64,000 nt of DNA from an uncultured Clostridium sp. (GTDB taxonomy: Bacteria > Bacillota > Clostridia > Lachnospirales > Lachnospiraceae). Position numbers and translations under genes: made by a program. Under the pieces are notes generated by a model. That model made no database searches. It saw only the letters and a list, made by a program, of their open reading frames with translations, and was not told where the DNA came from. The stretch spans positions 25,575 through 89,574 of the forward strand of contig NZ_URHZ01000012.1 in assembly GCF_900547735.1 (NCBI RefSeq), given 5' to 3'. Shown here one piece after another: positions 8,257 to 16,326 of the stretch (its first letter is position 1; the number at the start of each line of letters is the position of its first letter).

Positions 8257-8706
8257 TCATTCTTTATAATTCCAGATGTGAGCCAGGATATCTTTTAAAA
8301 CCAGGCCCGCGTCCAACTCGCTGTATCCGTATTCTTCCTTCAGACGATTCAGCATTTCCCTGAGCGGGGTAGAATAGTCCTTTATTGTAACCTGCTGCTG
8401 ATAGGTAAGCAGAACCGGGTATTTTTTACCCCAGGCCTTTGTCCAGTCCACTTTTTTGTGAATCTCTTCGCCGGTGTCTTCAATGACCCGTTCGATCTCT
8501 TTCAAATCTGCGTCAAATTCAATCAGTTCGTCCAAAGATAAATGATACAGGACCGCAAGTCTCTTGGACTGCCGGATGTCGGGCAGAGTCTCGTCCGTTT
8601 CCCATTTGGAAATGGTCTGCCTGCTGACTCCCAATTTTTCCGCTACTTCCTCCTGGGACAGTCCGGACCGTTTTCTTGCGTTAAATAAACTGGTTCCTAA
8701 GTTCAT
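8257..8706 (-). CDS. XRE-family helix-turn-helix transcriptional regulator
   Basis: A 149-residue DNA-binding protein with an HTH_3 domain at the N-terminus (FNARKRSGLSQEEVAEKLG followed by VSRQTISKWETDETLPDI) and a C-terminal part of about 80 residues of unknown role, ending in LVLKDILAHIWNYKE. The upstream-most possible start would add 21 residues; I chose the ATG at 8706 because AAATTTCACC/GGAGGTG gives a strong GGAGGTG ribosome binding site just before it and because the HTH then starts at a normal distance. It lies downstream of the GntR gene on the same strand but has its own spacing of about 180 bases. Target genes are unknown; self-regulation is usual for the family. Confidence 0.85.
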   Translation of the reverse strand: MNLGTSLFNARKRSGLSQEEVAEKLGVSRQTISKWETDETLPDIRQSKRLAVLYHLSLDELIEFDADLKEIERVIEDTGEEIHKKVDWTKAWGKKYPVLLTYQQQVTIKDYSTPLREMLNRLKEEYGYSELDAGLVLKDILAHIWNYKE

Positions 8707-8887
8707 AAATTTCACCTCCAAATCAAGTATGATATAAGTATAGGGACAGAGGAAAAGAAAGTCTATCAATTATATCTTGAACTTCCGCGCTTATTCTTAA
8801 CATGGTTTGAAGGCGCCGATACCCCGGTAAGTGACGATGAAAGGAAAAAGGGGAACGAAAAGGAATCTCCACTCCAACCGGAGCCTG

Positions 8888-9604
8888 TTAAATGTACAGC
8901 TCAAATTTATCTCCCACGATCAACTGCAGTGACCGGTGGGAGGGCGTCCCGTCCGCATCGTTGGAAAGGCTGGCAATCGAAATAAGCGGGTAGCCGGGGG
9001 AGAGGGACAGGTATTTGGCCTGTTCGTAGGTGGCGTACACAAGTTTGATTACCTTATAGCTGCTGTTGGTGAATTTTATGCCGTATTTTTCCGACAGGAT
9101 AGAGAGCAGGGAGGCATTGTTTAAATCTTCATCGAGCAGGAAGGAAAAACGCTCGGGAAAACGTGAAAACTCGATGGCCACCGGGACTGAGTTCGCATAC
9201 CGGATACGTTCCAAAACAATTACCCTGGATCCGGGCGGAAGCTTTAAGGCCTCCTGATCTTCCTCCGTGGCCTCTTCGATCACAGACTTGATGGTCTTAG
9301 CACCGGGCGTCTGGTTGGTTGCCTGGCAGATCTTTGTGAAGCTGGTGTTATGGGCGATGTCACGGCGCAGCATGACCATGGAGATGAAAGTTCCCTTTCC
9401 GCGCTCACGCACCAGCAGATTTTCCTTTTCCAGTTCTTTTAAAGCTTTCCGTACCGTGATACGGCTCACCTTGTATAAATCACACAATTCCAATTCCGTG
9501 GGGATCTTCTGCCCGCGTTTGTATACTCCGCTCTCTATATCCTTTCGAAGCTGCTCGGTCAATTGAAGATAGAGGGGAAGGATATTGTCATTTTTCAACT
9601 CCAT
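8888..9604 (-). CDS. GntR/HutC family transcriptional regulator with UTRA effector domain
   Basis: A 238-residue regulator. The N-terminal winged helix is clear (LPLYLQLTEQLRKDIESGVY, then TELELCDLYKVSRITVRKAL and RERGKGTF), followed by a UTRA ligand-binding domain from about residue 90 to the end, with ERIRYANSVPVAIEFSRFP typical of the group. The open frame extends 56 residues further upstream as a hydrophobic stretch, but the ATG at 9604 begins the conserved domain and has GGAG 9 bases before it. It is transcribed away from the BtpA-FGGY-TRAP-Hyu operon, so it is the likely repressor of that operon, responding to a sugar-like or N-acyl ligand; that link is inference from position. Confidence 0.88.
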   Translation of the reverse strand: MELKNDNILPLYLQLTEQLRKDIESGVYKRGQKIPTELELCDLYKVSRITVRKALKELEKENLLVRERGKGTFISMVMLRRDIAHNTSFTKICQATNQTPGAKTIKSVIEEATEEDQEALKLPPGSRVIVLERIRYANSVPVAIEFSRFPERFSFLLDEDLNNASLLSILSEKYGIKFTNSSYKVIKLVYATYEQAKYLSLSPGYPLISIASLSNDADGTPSHRSLQLIVGDKFELYI

Positions 9605-9632
9605 AAGAACGCTCCATTCTTTAAGTAATATA

Positions 9633-9650
9633 ATTCCCAGCTTTTGGAAT
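9633..9650. promoter_or_regulatory. Inverted repeat in the GntR leader, possible operator
   Basis: ATTCC (9633-9637) and GGAAT (9646-9650) form an inverted repeat with an 8-base spacer between the GntR gene's start and its -10 box. It could be an autoregulatory site. The arms are short and chance is possible. Confidence 0.3.
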
Positions 9651-9656
9651 AACTTT

Positions 9657-9685
9657 ATAATACATGATAAGAAAAGAAAAAGCAA
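9657..9685 (-). promoter_or_regulatory. Sigma-70 type promoter for the GntR gene
   Basis: Read on the minus strand: TTGCTT (9685-9680), a 17-base spacer and TATTAT (9662-9657), about 53 bases before the start codon. Spacing is ideal and both boxes are close to consensus. Confidence 0.65.
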
Positions 9686-9848
9686 CAGAAAACGCTCCGG
9701 CATGATAGAAAGCAGGGGGATGAATAAGAACACAATGATAATAAAGAAATAAAAGGTGATATAGTGATACAATCGTTAGATTTTTAATAGAAAAAGTATG
9801 AGATGAAAAGAAACTCTAAAATTATATCCTTGTTTTCATGAAATACCG

Positions 9849-9877
9849 TTGACAAATATAGTATGCAAAGTTATAAT
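9849..9877 (+). promoter_or_regulatory. Sigma-70 type promoter for the BtpA-FGGY-TRAP-Hyu operon
   Basis: TTGACA (9849-9854), 17-base spacer, TATAAT (9872-9877): both boxes are perfect consensus, about 70 bases before the first gene. Such a strong promoter next to a divergent GntR gene implies control by repression. The rest of the 344-base gap between the two genes is AT-rich and holds no further gene. Confidence 0.85.
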
Positions 9878-9948
9878 ACAATACATAACAAATAAGAGGA
9901 TTTTACATAATTGGAAAAAGAACAAAAAACAACGAAGGAGGCATGGTG

Positions 9949-10758
9949 ATGTGGCTGGAACAGATGTTTGGCGTGCAAAAGCCGATCATAGCATTACTGC
10001 ATTTGAGGGCACTGCCGGGCGACCCGAAGTACGGACAGAATGACAGTATGGAGAGGGTAACCGAAATTGCAAAGGAGGAGCTGCGCGCGCTGCAGGACGG
10101 AGGGGTGGACGGGATTTTATTCGCCAATGAATTCAGCCTGCCTTACCAGCATAAAGCGGATTACGTGACCGTTGCGGCGATGGGAAGAATTATTGGGGAA
10201 TTGCGGGACGAGATACGTGTTCCTTATGGAGTGAACGTGGTGCTCAATCCGATGGCGACCATTGAGCTGGCGGCAGCGGTGGATGCCCGGTTTGTGAGAA
10301 ATACCTTTACCGGGGCCTATATTGGGGAGAGCGGAATTACCGATACCGATGTCGCCAATGTGATGAGAAGGAAGAGACAACTGGGACTGGAACATTTGAA
10401 AATGCTGTTCAAGGTGAATCCGGAATCGGATGTCTATATTGCGCAGCGTGATATTTCCCAGATTACAAAGTCCATGATCTTCCATTGTTTCCCGGACGGA
10501 CTCTGTGTTTCGGGAAGCAGCGCCGGTTCGGAAACCGACGGGGAGATCCTGCAGGATGTGAAGAAGGCGGCCGGAGATATTCCCGTATTCTGTAACACGG
10601 GATGTAACCGTGAAAACATCACGGACAAGCTGAAGACGGCGGACGGCGCTTGTGTGGGAACCGCATTTAAGGCGGAGGGGCGTTTTGAAAACTACGTGGA
10701 TGCAGGACGGGTAAAAGCGTTTATGGAGTCTGTGATTGAATACAGGAAGACGCTGTAG
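9949..10758 (+). CDS. BtpA/SgcQ family protein (TIM-barrel)
   Basis: A 269-residue protein of the BtpA/SgcQ family, predicted TIM barrels named after a cyanobacterial photosystem I biogenesis factor but found in bacterial sugar operons (SgcQ) without proven activity. Recognisable parts are PIIALLHLRALPGDP, GVDGILFANEFSLPY, VPYGVNVVLNP and the C-terminal phosphate-loop-like VFCNTGCNRENI. The ATG at 9949 sits 7 bases after AGGAGG; the ATG at 9943 is too close to that site. It is the first gene of an operon with an FGGY kinase and an epimerase, so a role as aldolase or isomerase on a phosphorylated intermediate is plausible but not shown. Confidence 0.82.
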   Translation: MWLEQMFGVQKPIIALLHLRALPGDPKYGQNDSMERVTEIAKEELRALQDGGVDGILFANEFSLPYQHKADYVTVAAMGRIIGELRDEIRVPYGVNVVLNPMATIELAAAVDARFVRNTFTGAYIGESGITDTDVANVMRRKRQLGLEHLKMLFKVNPESDVYIAQRDISQITKSMIFHCFPDGLCVSGSSAGSETDGEILQDVKKAAGDIPVFCNTGCNRENITDKLKTADGACVGTAFKAEGRFENYVDAGRVKAFMESVIEYRKTL

Positions 10759-10796
10759 GGCATTACGTGCGATGCAAAGAGGAGAGGAGGAGCTGT

Positions 10797-12320
10797 ATGG
10801 AGCATCCGGTTTCCTGCTATATGGGGATTGACATCGGCACATCGGGCACAAAGGGCGTTATCATCGGGCCGGACTGCGGGATTATTGCGGAATACCACGT
10901 CGCCCATGAGATAGAAAATCCAAAACCCAACTACTATGAGCATGACGCGGAGAATGTCTGGTGGAAGGAATTCTGCGAGGTATCAAGAGAGCTGATCCGG
11001 ATGGCCGGAATTGACAGCGGGGCGATTGCCTGTGTTGGAGCCAGTACACTGGGGGCCGATTGTCTTCCCGTAGACGAATCCTGCAGACCCCTGCGGAAAG
11101 CAATTTTATACGGGATTGATTCCCGTTCCCAGCAGGAGATAGCGGACCTGACCGGATACTATGGGGAGAAGCGTGTAAAGGAGCTGTTCGGACGGCCTGT
11201 CTGTTCCGGCGACGTGGCGGCGAAGATTTTATGGATCAAACATAATGAGCCGGAGATATATAAAAAAACGTATAAGTTTTTGACCGGTTCTTCCTTCATC
11301 ACGGCCAGGCTGACGGGAAACTATGTAGTAGATCAGTTTTTGGCCCAGGCCTCATTCCGCCCGTTATACCACATGGATGGACGTGTCAATGAAGAAGAAT
11401 GCAGGAGGTTCTGCAGGCCGGATCAGATTGCACGCGCGCAGCCGGTCCACGCGGCGGCCGGGACGGTGACGGCCCGGGCGGCGGCAGCGACGGGGCTTAA
11501 GGAAGGAACGCCTGTTATTACGGGAACGGGCGATTCGGCGGCGGAGGCGGTCAGCACGGGGGTCCTGAATCCGGGTGATATGATGCTGCAGTTTGGTTCC
11601 ACATTGTTTCTGTACTATTGCTCGGATCACCTGATCATGGATGACCGTGTGCGGGGAAATAATTATCTGATTCCGGGCACGTTCAGCGTGGCGGGCGGAA
11701 CCAATACGGCTGGGACTCTGACCGGATGGTACCGCGATGTTCTGTTTCAGGATGCGGTTACCGAAGAGAAGCGGACAGGGCGGAACGCGTATGAGATTAT
11801 GCTGGATGGAATTGAGGAGATTCCCCCCGGATCGGACGGACTGATTACTCTTCCGTACTTTGCCGGAGAGAGGACTCCGATCAACGACCCGAATGCCAGA
11901 GGCGTTCTTTTTGGACTTAAGCTCACCCATGACCGGCGGCACATGTACCGTTCTGCGCTGGAGAGTATCGGTTATTCGGTGGGACAGCATCTGAATGCAC
12001 TGAGGGAGAACGGTCTGCCGATTAAGAAGGTGATGGCCGTGGGCGGCGGGGCGAAGAATATTCCCTGGATGCAGATGATTTCCGATATCTGCGGAGTGAC
12101 GATCCACATTGCGGAGGTGACCACCGGCGCGGCCTATGGCGATGCGCTGATGGCGGCGCTGGGAGCCGGGCGGTTTCGGGACTTTGATGAGCTGGGTGAG
12201 GTGATCCGGATTGGCAGAGTGCTGGTTCCGGACGGCGTAAAACATGAGATTTATAAGCCGTACTGCAGGATATATGATGCCCTGTATCAGAATACGAAAG
12301 AATTAATGCACCTTTTATAA
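10797..12320 (+). CDS. FGGY-family carbohydrate kinase (xylulokinase-like)
   Basis: A 507-residue ATP-dependent sugar kinase. Family features are YMGIDIGTSGTKGVI at the N-terminus (phosphate loop), YGIDSRSQQEI, the catalytic-base region TGTGDSAAEAVSTG and the C-terminal adenosine loop VGGGAKNIPWMQMI. The sugar cannot be told from sequence; xylulokinase, ribulokinase-like and erythritol/threonate-type kinases share these motifs. I use the ATG at 10797, which follows GGAGAGGAGGAG, rather than the GTG 30 bases upstream. It follows the BtpA gene by 38 bases and precedes the epimerase by 125 bases, so a sequence of uptake, epimerisation and phosphorylation of a polyol, sugar or sugar acid is likely. 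Confidence 0.9.
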   Translation: MEHPVSCYMGIDIGTSGTKGVIIGPDCGIIAEYHVAHEIENPKPNYYEHDAENVWWKEFCEVSRELIRMAGIDSGAIACVGASTLGADCLPVDESCRPLRKAILYGIDSRSQQEIADLTGYYGEKRVKELFGRPVCSGDVAAKILWIKHNEPEIYKKTYKFLTGSSFITARLTGNYVVDQFLAQASFRPLYHMDGRVNEEECRRFCRPDQIARAQPVHAAAGTVTARAAAATGLKEGTPVITGTGDSAAEAVSTGVLNPGDMMLQFGSTLFLYYCSDHLIMDDRVRGNNYLIPGTFSVAGGTNTAGTLTGWYRDVLFQDAVTEEKRTGRNAYEIMLDGIEEIPPGSDGLITLPYFAGERTPINDPNARGVLFGLKLTHDRRHMYRSALESIGYSVGQHLNALRENGLPIKKVMAVGGGAKNIPWMQMISDICGVTIHIAEVTTGAAYGDALMAALGAGRFRDFDELGEVIRIGRVLVPDGVKHEIYKPYCRIYDALYQNTKELMHLL

Positions 12321-12445
12321 GAAGTCTATGCAGCGGAAAGGATAGCGGGAGAGATATCGTGGAAAATTTGGAAATCAACTATATGATGCAGGAAGAAACA
12401 TAAAAGGAACATAAAAGGAACAGGAGATAAGGGAGGAGGTGCGGC

Positions 12446-13321
12446 GTGCTGGAAGTGATGAATAGGTTAGCGGGGATGAACTGTCATTATATCCGTCACA
12501 GCTTCGATTATTTTCTGGATAAGATGTCCGGGCTGGGCATCCGCAATATCGAGCTTTGGGGAGCATCTCCCCACTTCTACGTGCCGGACTGCGGCGCGGG
12601 GGAGGCGGCCCGGATCAGAAGGAAGATAAGGGAGAGGGGGTTAAATTTAATTTGTTTTACCCCTGAGCAGGTTACCTATCCGGTCAATATAGCTGCGAGG
12701 GAGAGCACACTCAGAAGAAGGAGCGCGGATTACTACTTAAAAGCCGTCAGGCTGTGCGGGGAATTGGGGACGGGGCGCATGCTTCTGACACCCGGATGGG
12801 GATATCTGGACGAGCCGAAGGCCGAGACGTGGAAACGGTCTGCCGAGGCAATCGGGGAGATTGCGGAGCAGGCGGAACGAGAAGGGGTTACCATCCTGCT
12901 GGAGCATCTGACCCCGGCCAGTTCCAACTTGATTAACTGCGCGGAGGACTTAAACCGGATGTGCCGGGAGATTTCGTCGCCTGCGTTAAAGGCAATGGCC
13001 GATACGGTGCAGGTGCAGGTTGCGGGAGAAGAGATTGAGGAATATTTTGATGTTTTGGGAGAAAATCTCCGTCATATCCATATCGCCGACGGAACTCCGG
13101 GCGGCCATTTGGCTCTGGGTGACGGGACGATTCCCCTGAGACGGATGCTCGGCGGTATCGTGTGCAGGGGATATTCCGGCTTTCTCACGATGGAGATTGC
13201 GGATCGGCGGTATTTTGCGGAGCCGGAAGAAGCGGACCGCAGATCCCTGCAATGGATTTTACGATATACAGGAGAGGAGGAAGCCGGATGGAAAGAGCCT
13301 TTAATCCGCCGGACGGATTAG
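12446..13321 (+). CDS. FrlC-like sugar isomerase/epimerase (AP endonuclease 2-type TIM barrel)
   Basis: A 291-residue xylose-isomerase-like TIM barrel. It resembles the fructoselysine 3-epimerase FrlC at several points: IELWGASPHFYVPD, CFTPEQVTYPVN, LLEHLTPASSNLI and HIHIADGTPGGHLALGDG, which contain the family's metal-binding glutamate and histidines. Substrate identity with FrlC is not implied. The start is GTG at 12446, 5 bases after AGGAGGT; an ATG 12 bases on is less well placed. The 3' end overlaps the TRAP small permease gene by 34 bases. Pairing with an FGGY kinase matches the logic of FrlC-type pathways, in which an epimer is produced to fit the next enzyme. Confidence 0.85.
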   Translation: MLEVMNRLAGMNCHYIRHSFDYFLDKMSGLGIRNIELWGASPHFYVPDCGAGEAARIRRKIRERGLNLICFTPEQVTYPVNIAARESTLRRRSADYYLKAVRLCGELGTGRMLLTPGWGYLDEPKAETWKRSAEAIGEIAEQAEREGVTILLEHLTPASSNLINCAEDLNRMCREISSPALKAMADTVQVQVAGEEIEEYFDVLGENLRHIHIADGTPGGHLALGDGTIPLRRMLGGIVCRGYSGFLTMEIADRRYFAEPEEADRRSLQWILRYTGEEEAGWKEPLIRRTD

Positions 13322-13848
13322 TGAAATGCCGGAAATTGTTAGATGGGGCGGCGATGGCCGCAAGGGCGGCCGGAGCGGTTTGTTCCTTTATCTTTATTAC
13401 GATTCTATTTATCCAGGTAATGCTGCGCTATTTGTTCAACAGCCCAATCTATGGGATTGAGGAGACGGTTATTGCTTTGATGGTCTGGTACTCCTCGCTG
13501 GGCGCGGCCGTTGTTTATTGGGAAAAGGGACACGCAAGTATTATCTATTTTTTAAAATTTATGCCCAGTTTTATCCAGATCGGGATTAGACACCTGTCAA
13601 ACCTTATCGTTCTTGTCACATCGGCAGTTTTCGTGTATGGCGGAATCGGACTGTTCCGGATTCAGAAAAACACCATGCCGGTGGGAGGACTGTCGATTAC
13701 CAGAGCATATTACTACGCGCTGCCGATTATTGTGATGGGGATACTGCTGGTTTTATTTTCGGCTTATGACACGGTAGAGTTTCTGGTTATGCCAAAGGAT
13801 ATCTATCTGAAAGAAATCCGCGAGGAGGAGGGTGGTCTGATTGAGTAG
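13288..13848 (+). CDS. TRAP transporter small permease (DctQ type)
   Basis: A 186-residue membrane protein with four predicted helices (around AGAVCSFIFITILFIQVML, VIALMVWYSSLGAAVVYW, LIVLVTSAVFVYGGIGL and YALPIIVMGILLVLFSAY) and the DctQ hallmark FIQVMLRYLFNSPIYGIEE. It forms the membrane complex with the large subunit encoded next, driving sodium-coupled uptake of a solute handed over by the binding protein. The ATG at 13288 has GGAGAGGAGG 7 bases upstream and lies inside the end of the epimerase gene; a longer upstream reading of the frame is a shadow. It overlaps the large permease gene by 8 bases. Confidence 0.9.
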   Translation: MERAFNPPDGLVKCRKLLDGAAMAARAAGAVCSFIFITILFIQVMLRYLFNSPIYGIEETVIALMVWYSSLGAAVVYWEKGHASIIYFLKFMPSFIQIGIRHLSNLIVLVTSAVFVYGGIGLFRIQKNTMPVGGLSITRAYYYALPIIVMGILLVLFSAYDTVEFLVMPKDIYLKEIREEEGGLIE

Positions 13849-15136
13849 CACAGCATTTGTATGGGCGGTTTTTATCTTGTTTGTGGTTTTAATTTTGCTG
13901 GAGGTACCGATTCCGTTTGCAATGCTCGGGTCCAGCCTGCTGTTTGCCGTCAGGCACCACGAAAGCTTTGTAATGTTTGCCCAGAAGACGGCCAACTCCT
14001 TTGCCGACTATTCGCTCCTGGCCGTTCCGGCGTTTATGTTTGTCGGCTGTGCCATGAATGAGATAGGTTTCAGCGACAGGATATTCGACGTGGCGAAAAA
14101 GGGGATAGGACATATTCCCGGAGGTCTGGGACATGCAAATATTCTGGCCAGCATGATTTTTGCCGGAATGTCCGGCTCTGCCATGGCGGATGCGGGAGGC
14201 CTGGGGGCCATCGAGGTCAAGGCCATGCGGGACGCGGGTTATGACGAGAACTTTTCCGTGGCCGTAACCGCCGCGTCATCCAGTATCGGGCCGATTATTC
14301 CGCCCAGCATTAACTTTGTGGTCTGGGGATTCATCGCCCAGTGTTCTACGCTGTCCCTTTTTCTGGCAGGTGTGCTTCCCGGCATCTTAATGGGAGTATC
14401 CATGATGATATATACCTATGTTGCCGTAAAATATCTTCATGTGAAGGCGCCTCTGTACCGGAAAGCGACAGCAAAGGAGTTTCTTCACTCGCTCTGGAGG
14501 GGACTTCCCGCTCTCGGAGCGCCCGCCATTCTCATCGGCGGAATCATGACGGGTATTTTTACACCTACGGAGTGCGGAGTAGTCGGGTGCGTCTATGTGG
14601 TGATTCTGGCGTTCTGCTATAAGAAGATGTCGTTTAAAACGGCCTGGATCATCCTGAAAAATACACTTTCCACCACTGCCATGACCATGTTCCTGTGTGC
14701 GACGGGAGCGGTGTTTAACTGGATGATTATCACCAGCGGCCTGATGGATCAGCTTTCTTCCCTGTTACTGATGATCCCAAACGCCTATATCGTGATGCTT
14801 CTGCTGAACCTGATCCTGCTGTTGATGGGCTGTTTCATGGGAAGTATGTCGGTACTGATTATGATGGCTCCGCTTCTCATCAACCTGGCCAATGCGCTGG
14901 GGCTCAGCCTGGTTCATATCGGAGTTGTGGCTGTCCTGAACCTGACGATTGGCCTGATTACGCCGCCTATGGCTCCGGCCCTGTTTATCGCGGCAAAGAC
15001 GGCGGGCGTTTCTTTTGATAAAGCGTTAAAACAAACGATTCCATTTTTAATTCCACTGGTCATCACCCTGCTGCTTATTACATTCATTCCGGATATTGTG
15101 CTCTGCATACCGAAACTGATGAAGGTGGCAGTATAG
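13841..15136 (+). CDS. TRAP transporter large permease (DctM type)
   Basis: A 431-residue polytopic membrane protein of the DctM family, about 12 helices, carrying the transport pathway of the TRAP system. Typical stretches are GMSGSAMADAGGLGAIEVKAM, SIGPIIPPSINFVVWG, GIFTPTECGVVGCVYVVIL and LTIGLITPPMAPALF. The start codon is TTG, embedded in the stop region of the small permease gene (8-base overlap) behind GGAGGAGGG, so the two subunits are translationally coupled. The neighbouring hydantoinase/oxoprolinase-like and kinase genes suggest the solute is an organic or sugar acid or a cyclic amide, which is inference. Confidence 0.93.
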   Translation: MSSTAFVWAVFILFVVLILLEVPIPFAMLGSSLLFAVRHHESFVMFAQKTANSFADYSLLAVPAFMFVGCAMNEIGFSDRIFDVAKKGIGHIPGGLGHANILASMIFAGMSGSAMADAGGLGAIEVKAMRDAGYDENFSVAVTAASSSIGPIIPPSINFVVWGFIAQCSTLSLFLAGVLPGILMGVSMMIYTYVAVKYLHVKAPLYRKATAKEFLHSLWRGLPALGAPAILIGGIMTGIFTPTECGVVGCVYVVILAFCYKKMSFKTAWIILKNTLSTTAMTMFLCATGAVFNWMIITSGLMDQLSSLLLMIPNAYIVMLLLNLILLLMGCFMGSMSVLIMMAPLLINLANALGLSLVHIGVVAVLNLTIGLITPPMAPALFIAAKTAGVSFDKALKQTIPFLIPLVITLLLITFIPDIVLCIPKLMKVAV

Positions 15137-15207
15137 ATTGAATGGGGAACGTTACATAAAAACAGCGGCGGCAGTAGCCGATAGAAAAAATAAGGGAGGT
15201 ATTACAT

Positions 15208-16299
15208 ATGAGAAAATTATGGAGCACAGCATTAATTACGGTATTGTCATCTATGGCACTGGCAGGATGTCTGCCAAGCCAGCCGGCAGCAACAAAGGCT
15301 CCCGAAGCGGAGCAGTCGGGGGAGGAGTCCCCGGGTGCGGCGGAATCTGAAAAAGAGGAGGCAGCGGGGGAGGCTGCTTCGGGGAAAGAACTTGTTATCA
15401 AGGTAGGAGCTTCCTCCGGGCCGACGCAGCCGGCCGGAATGGCGGGTCAGAAAATCGCTGATCTGGTGAATGAACGTCTGAAGGGGCAGGTGAAGATTGA
15501 ATATTATCCGGGTGAGCAGTTGGGTAATGAGACAGCCATGCTGGAAAATATGCAGGTGGATTTACAGCAGGGAATGTTTAACTCCTTTGACACCTATGCC
15601 AATATTGCCAAGGATCTCAACATAATGAGTATGGCCTTCGCCTTTGAGAGCAAGGAACATCTGTACAATTATCTGGAGTCGGATCTTGCAAAACCGGCAT
15701 TTGACACGCTGGAGAAGAACGGAATCCATGTGGTTGCCTACAAATTCCAGAAGAATCCGAGGGCTATTTTCGGTAAAAAACCTCTGACCGATGCGGCCAG
15801 CCTGAAGGGCGTGAAATTCCGCATCCCGAATATCCCAATCTGGGAAAAGAACTTCAGCACGCTGGGAGCCGTTCCGACGATCACATCCTGGGCGGAGTAT
15901 CCGCTCGCCATGATGCAGGGCGTAGTAGACGCGGGAGAGTGTTCCTATGAATCCATCAATGCCCTGAAGCTGCATCAGTCGGCTCCCTACATATCCCTGG
16001 TGGATTACGCCTATCCCCTGGAATGTTTCACACTGAATATGCAGACCTGGAACAAGCTGAGTGACGAACAGAAACGGGTAATAGAGGAATGCGCGGCCGA
16101 GGTGGAAGTATGGTTCAGCGATTATGTAAGAGAGCAGTGGGAAGAGGACAAGAAGGTAATCGAATCAGAGGGAGGAAGCTTTGTGGAATTTGACAAACAG
16201 TCCTTTATTGATGCGATGGCCCCGCTGGCTCCGGAGCTGGAGGCGGACGGATACTGGGAGACAAAGGATCTGTATAATAAAGTGCAGGCTTTAAAATAG
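15208..16299 (+). CDS. TRAP transporter solute-binding lipoprotein (DctP type)
   Basis: A 363-residue binding protein. The N-terminus is a lipoprotein signal with lipobox LAGC (cysteine at residue 21), then a 40-residue Ala/Glu-rich spacer, then the DctP fold (VIKVGASSGPTQPAGM, VDLQQGMFNSFDTYA, LKGVKFRIPNIPIWEK, GVVDAGECSYESI). The conserved arginine that binds the carboxylate of the solute is probably the one in KFRIPN. It is anchored outside the membrane and feeds the DctQ/DctM subunits encoded just upstream. AGGGAGG lies 7 bases before its ATG. The gap from the large permease gene is 71 bases. Confidence 0.92.
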   Translation: MRKLWSTALITVLSSMALAGCLPSQPAATKAPEAEQSGEESPGAAESEKEEAAGEAASGKELVIKVGASSGPTQPAGMAGQKIADLVNERLKGQVKIEYYPGEQLGNETAMLENMQVDLQQGMFNSFDTYANIAKDLNIMSMAFAFESKEHLYNYLESDLAKPAFDTLEKNGIHVVAYKFQKNPRAIFGKKPLTDAASLKGVKFRIPNIPIWEKNFSTLGAVPTITSWAEYPLAMMQGVVDAGECSYESINALKLHQSAPYISLVDYAYPLECFTLNMQTWNKLSDEQKRVIEECAAEVEVWFSDYVREQWEEDKKVIESEGGSFVEFDKQSFIDAMAPLAPELEADGYWETKDLYNKVQALK

Positions 16300-16326
16300 T
16301 CTGCGCGACAGGCGGGAGGTACCAAG

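Noticed and set aside
11364..12245. 293-codon minus-strand frame opposite the FGGY kinase
   Set aside because: No domain, no start signal and full overlap with a clear kinase gene.
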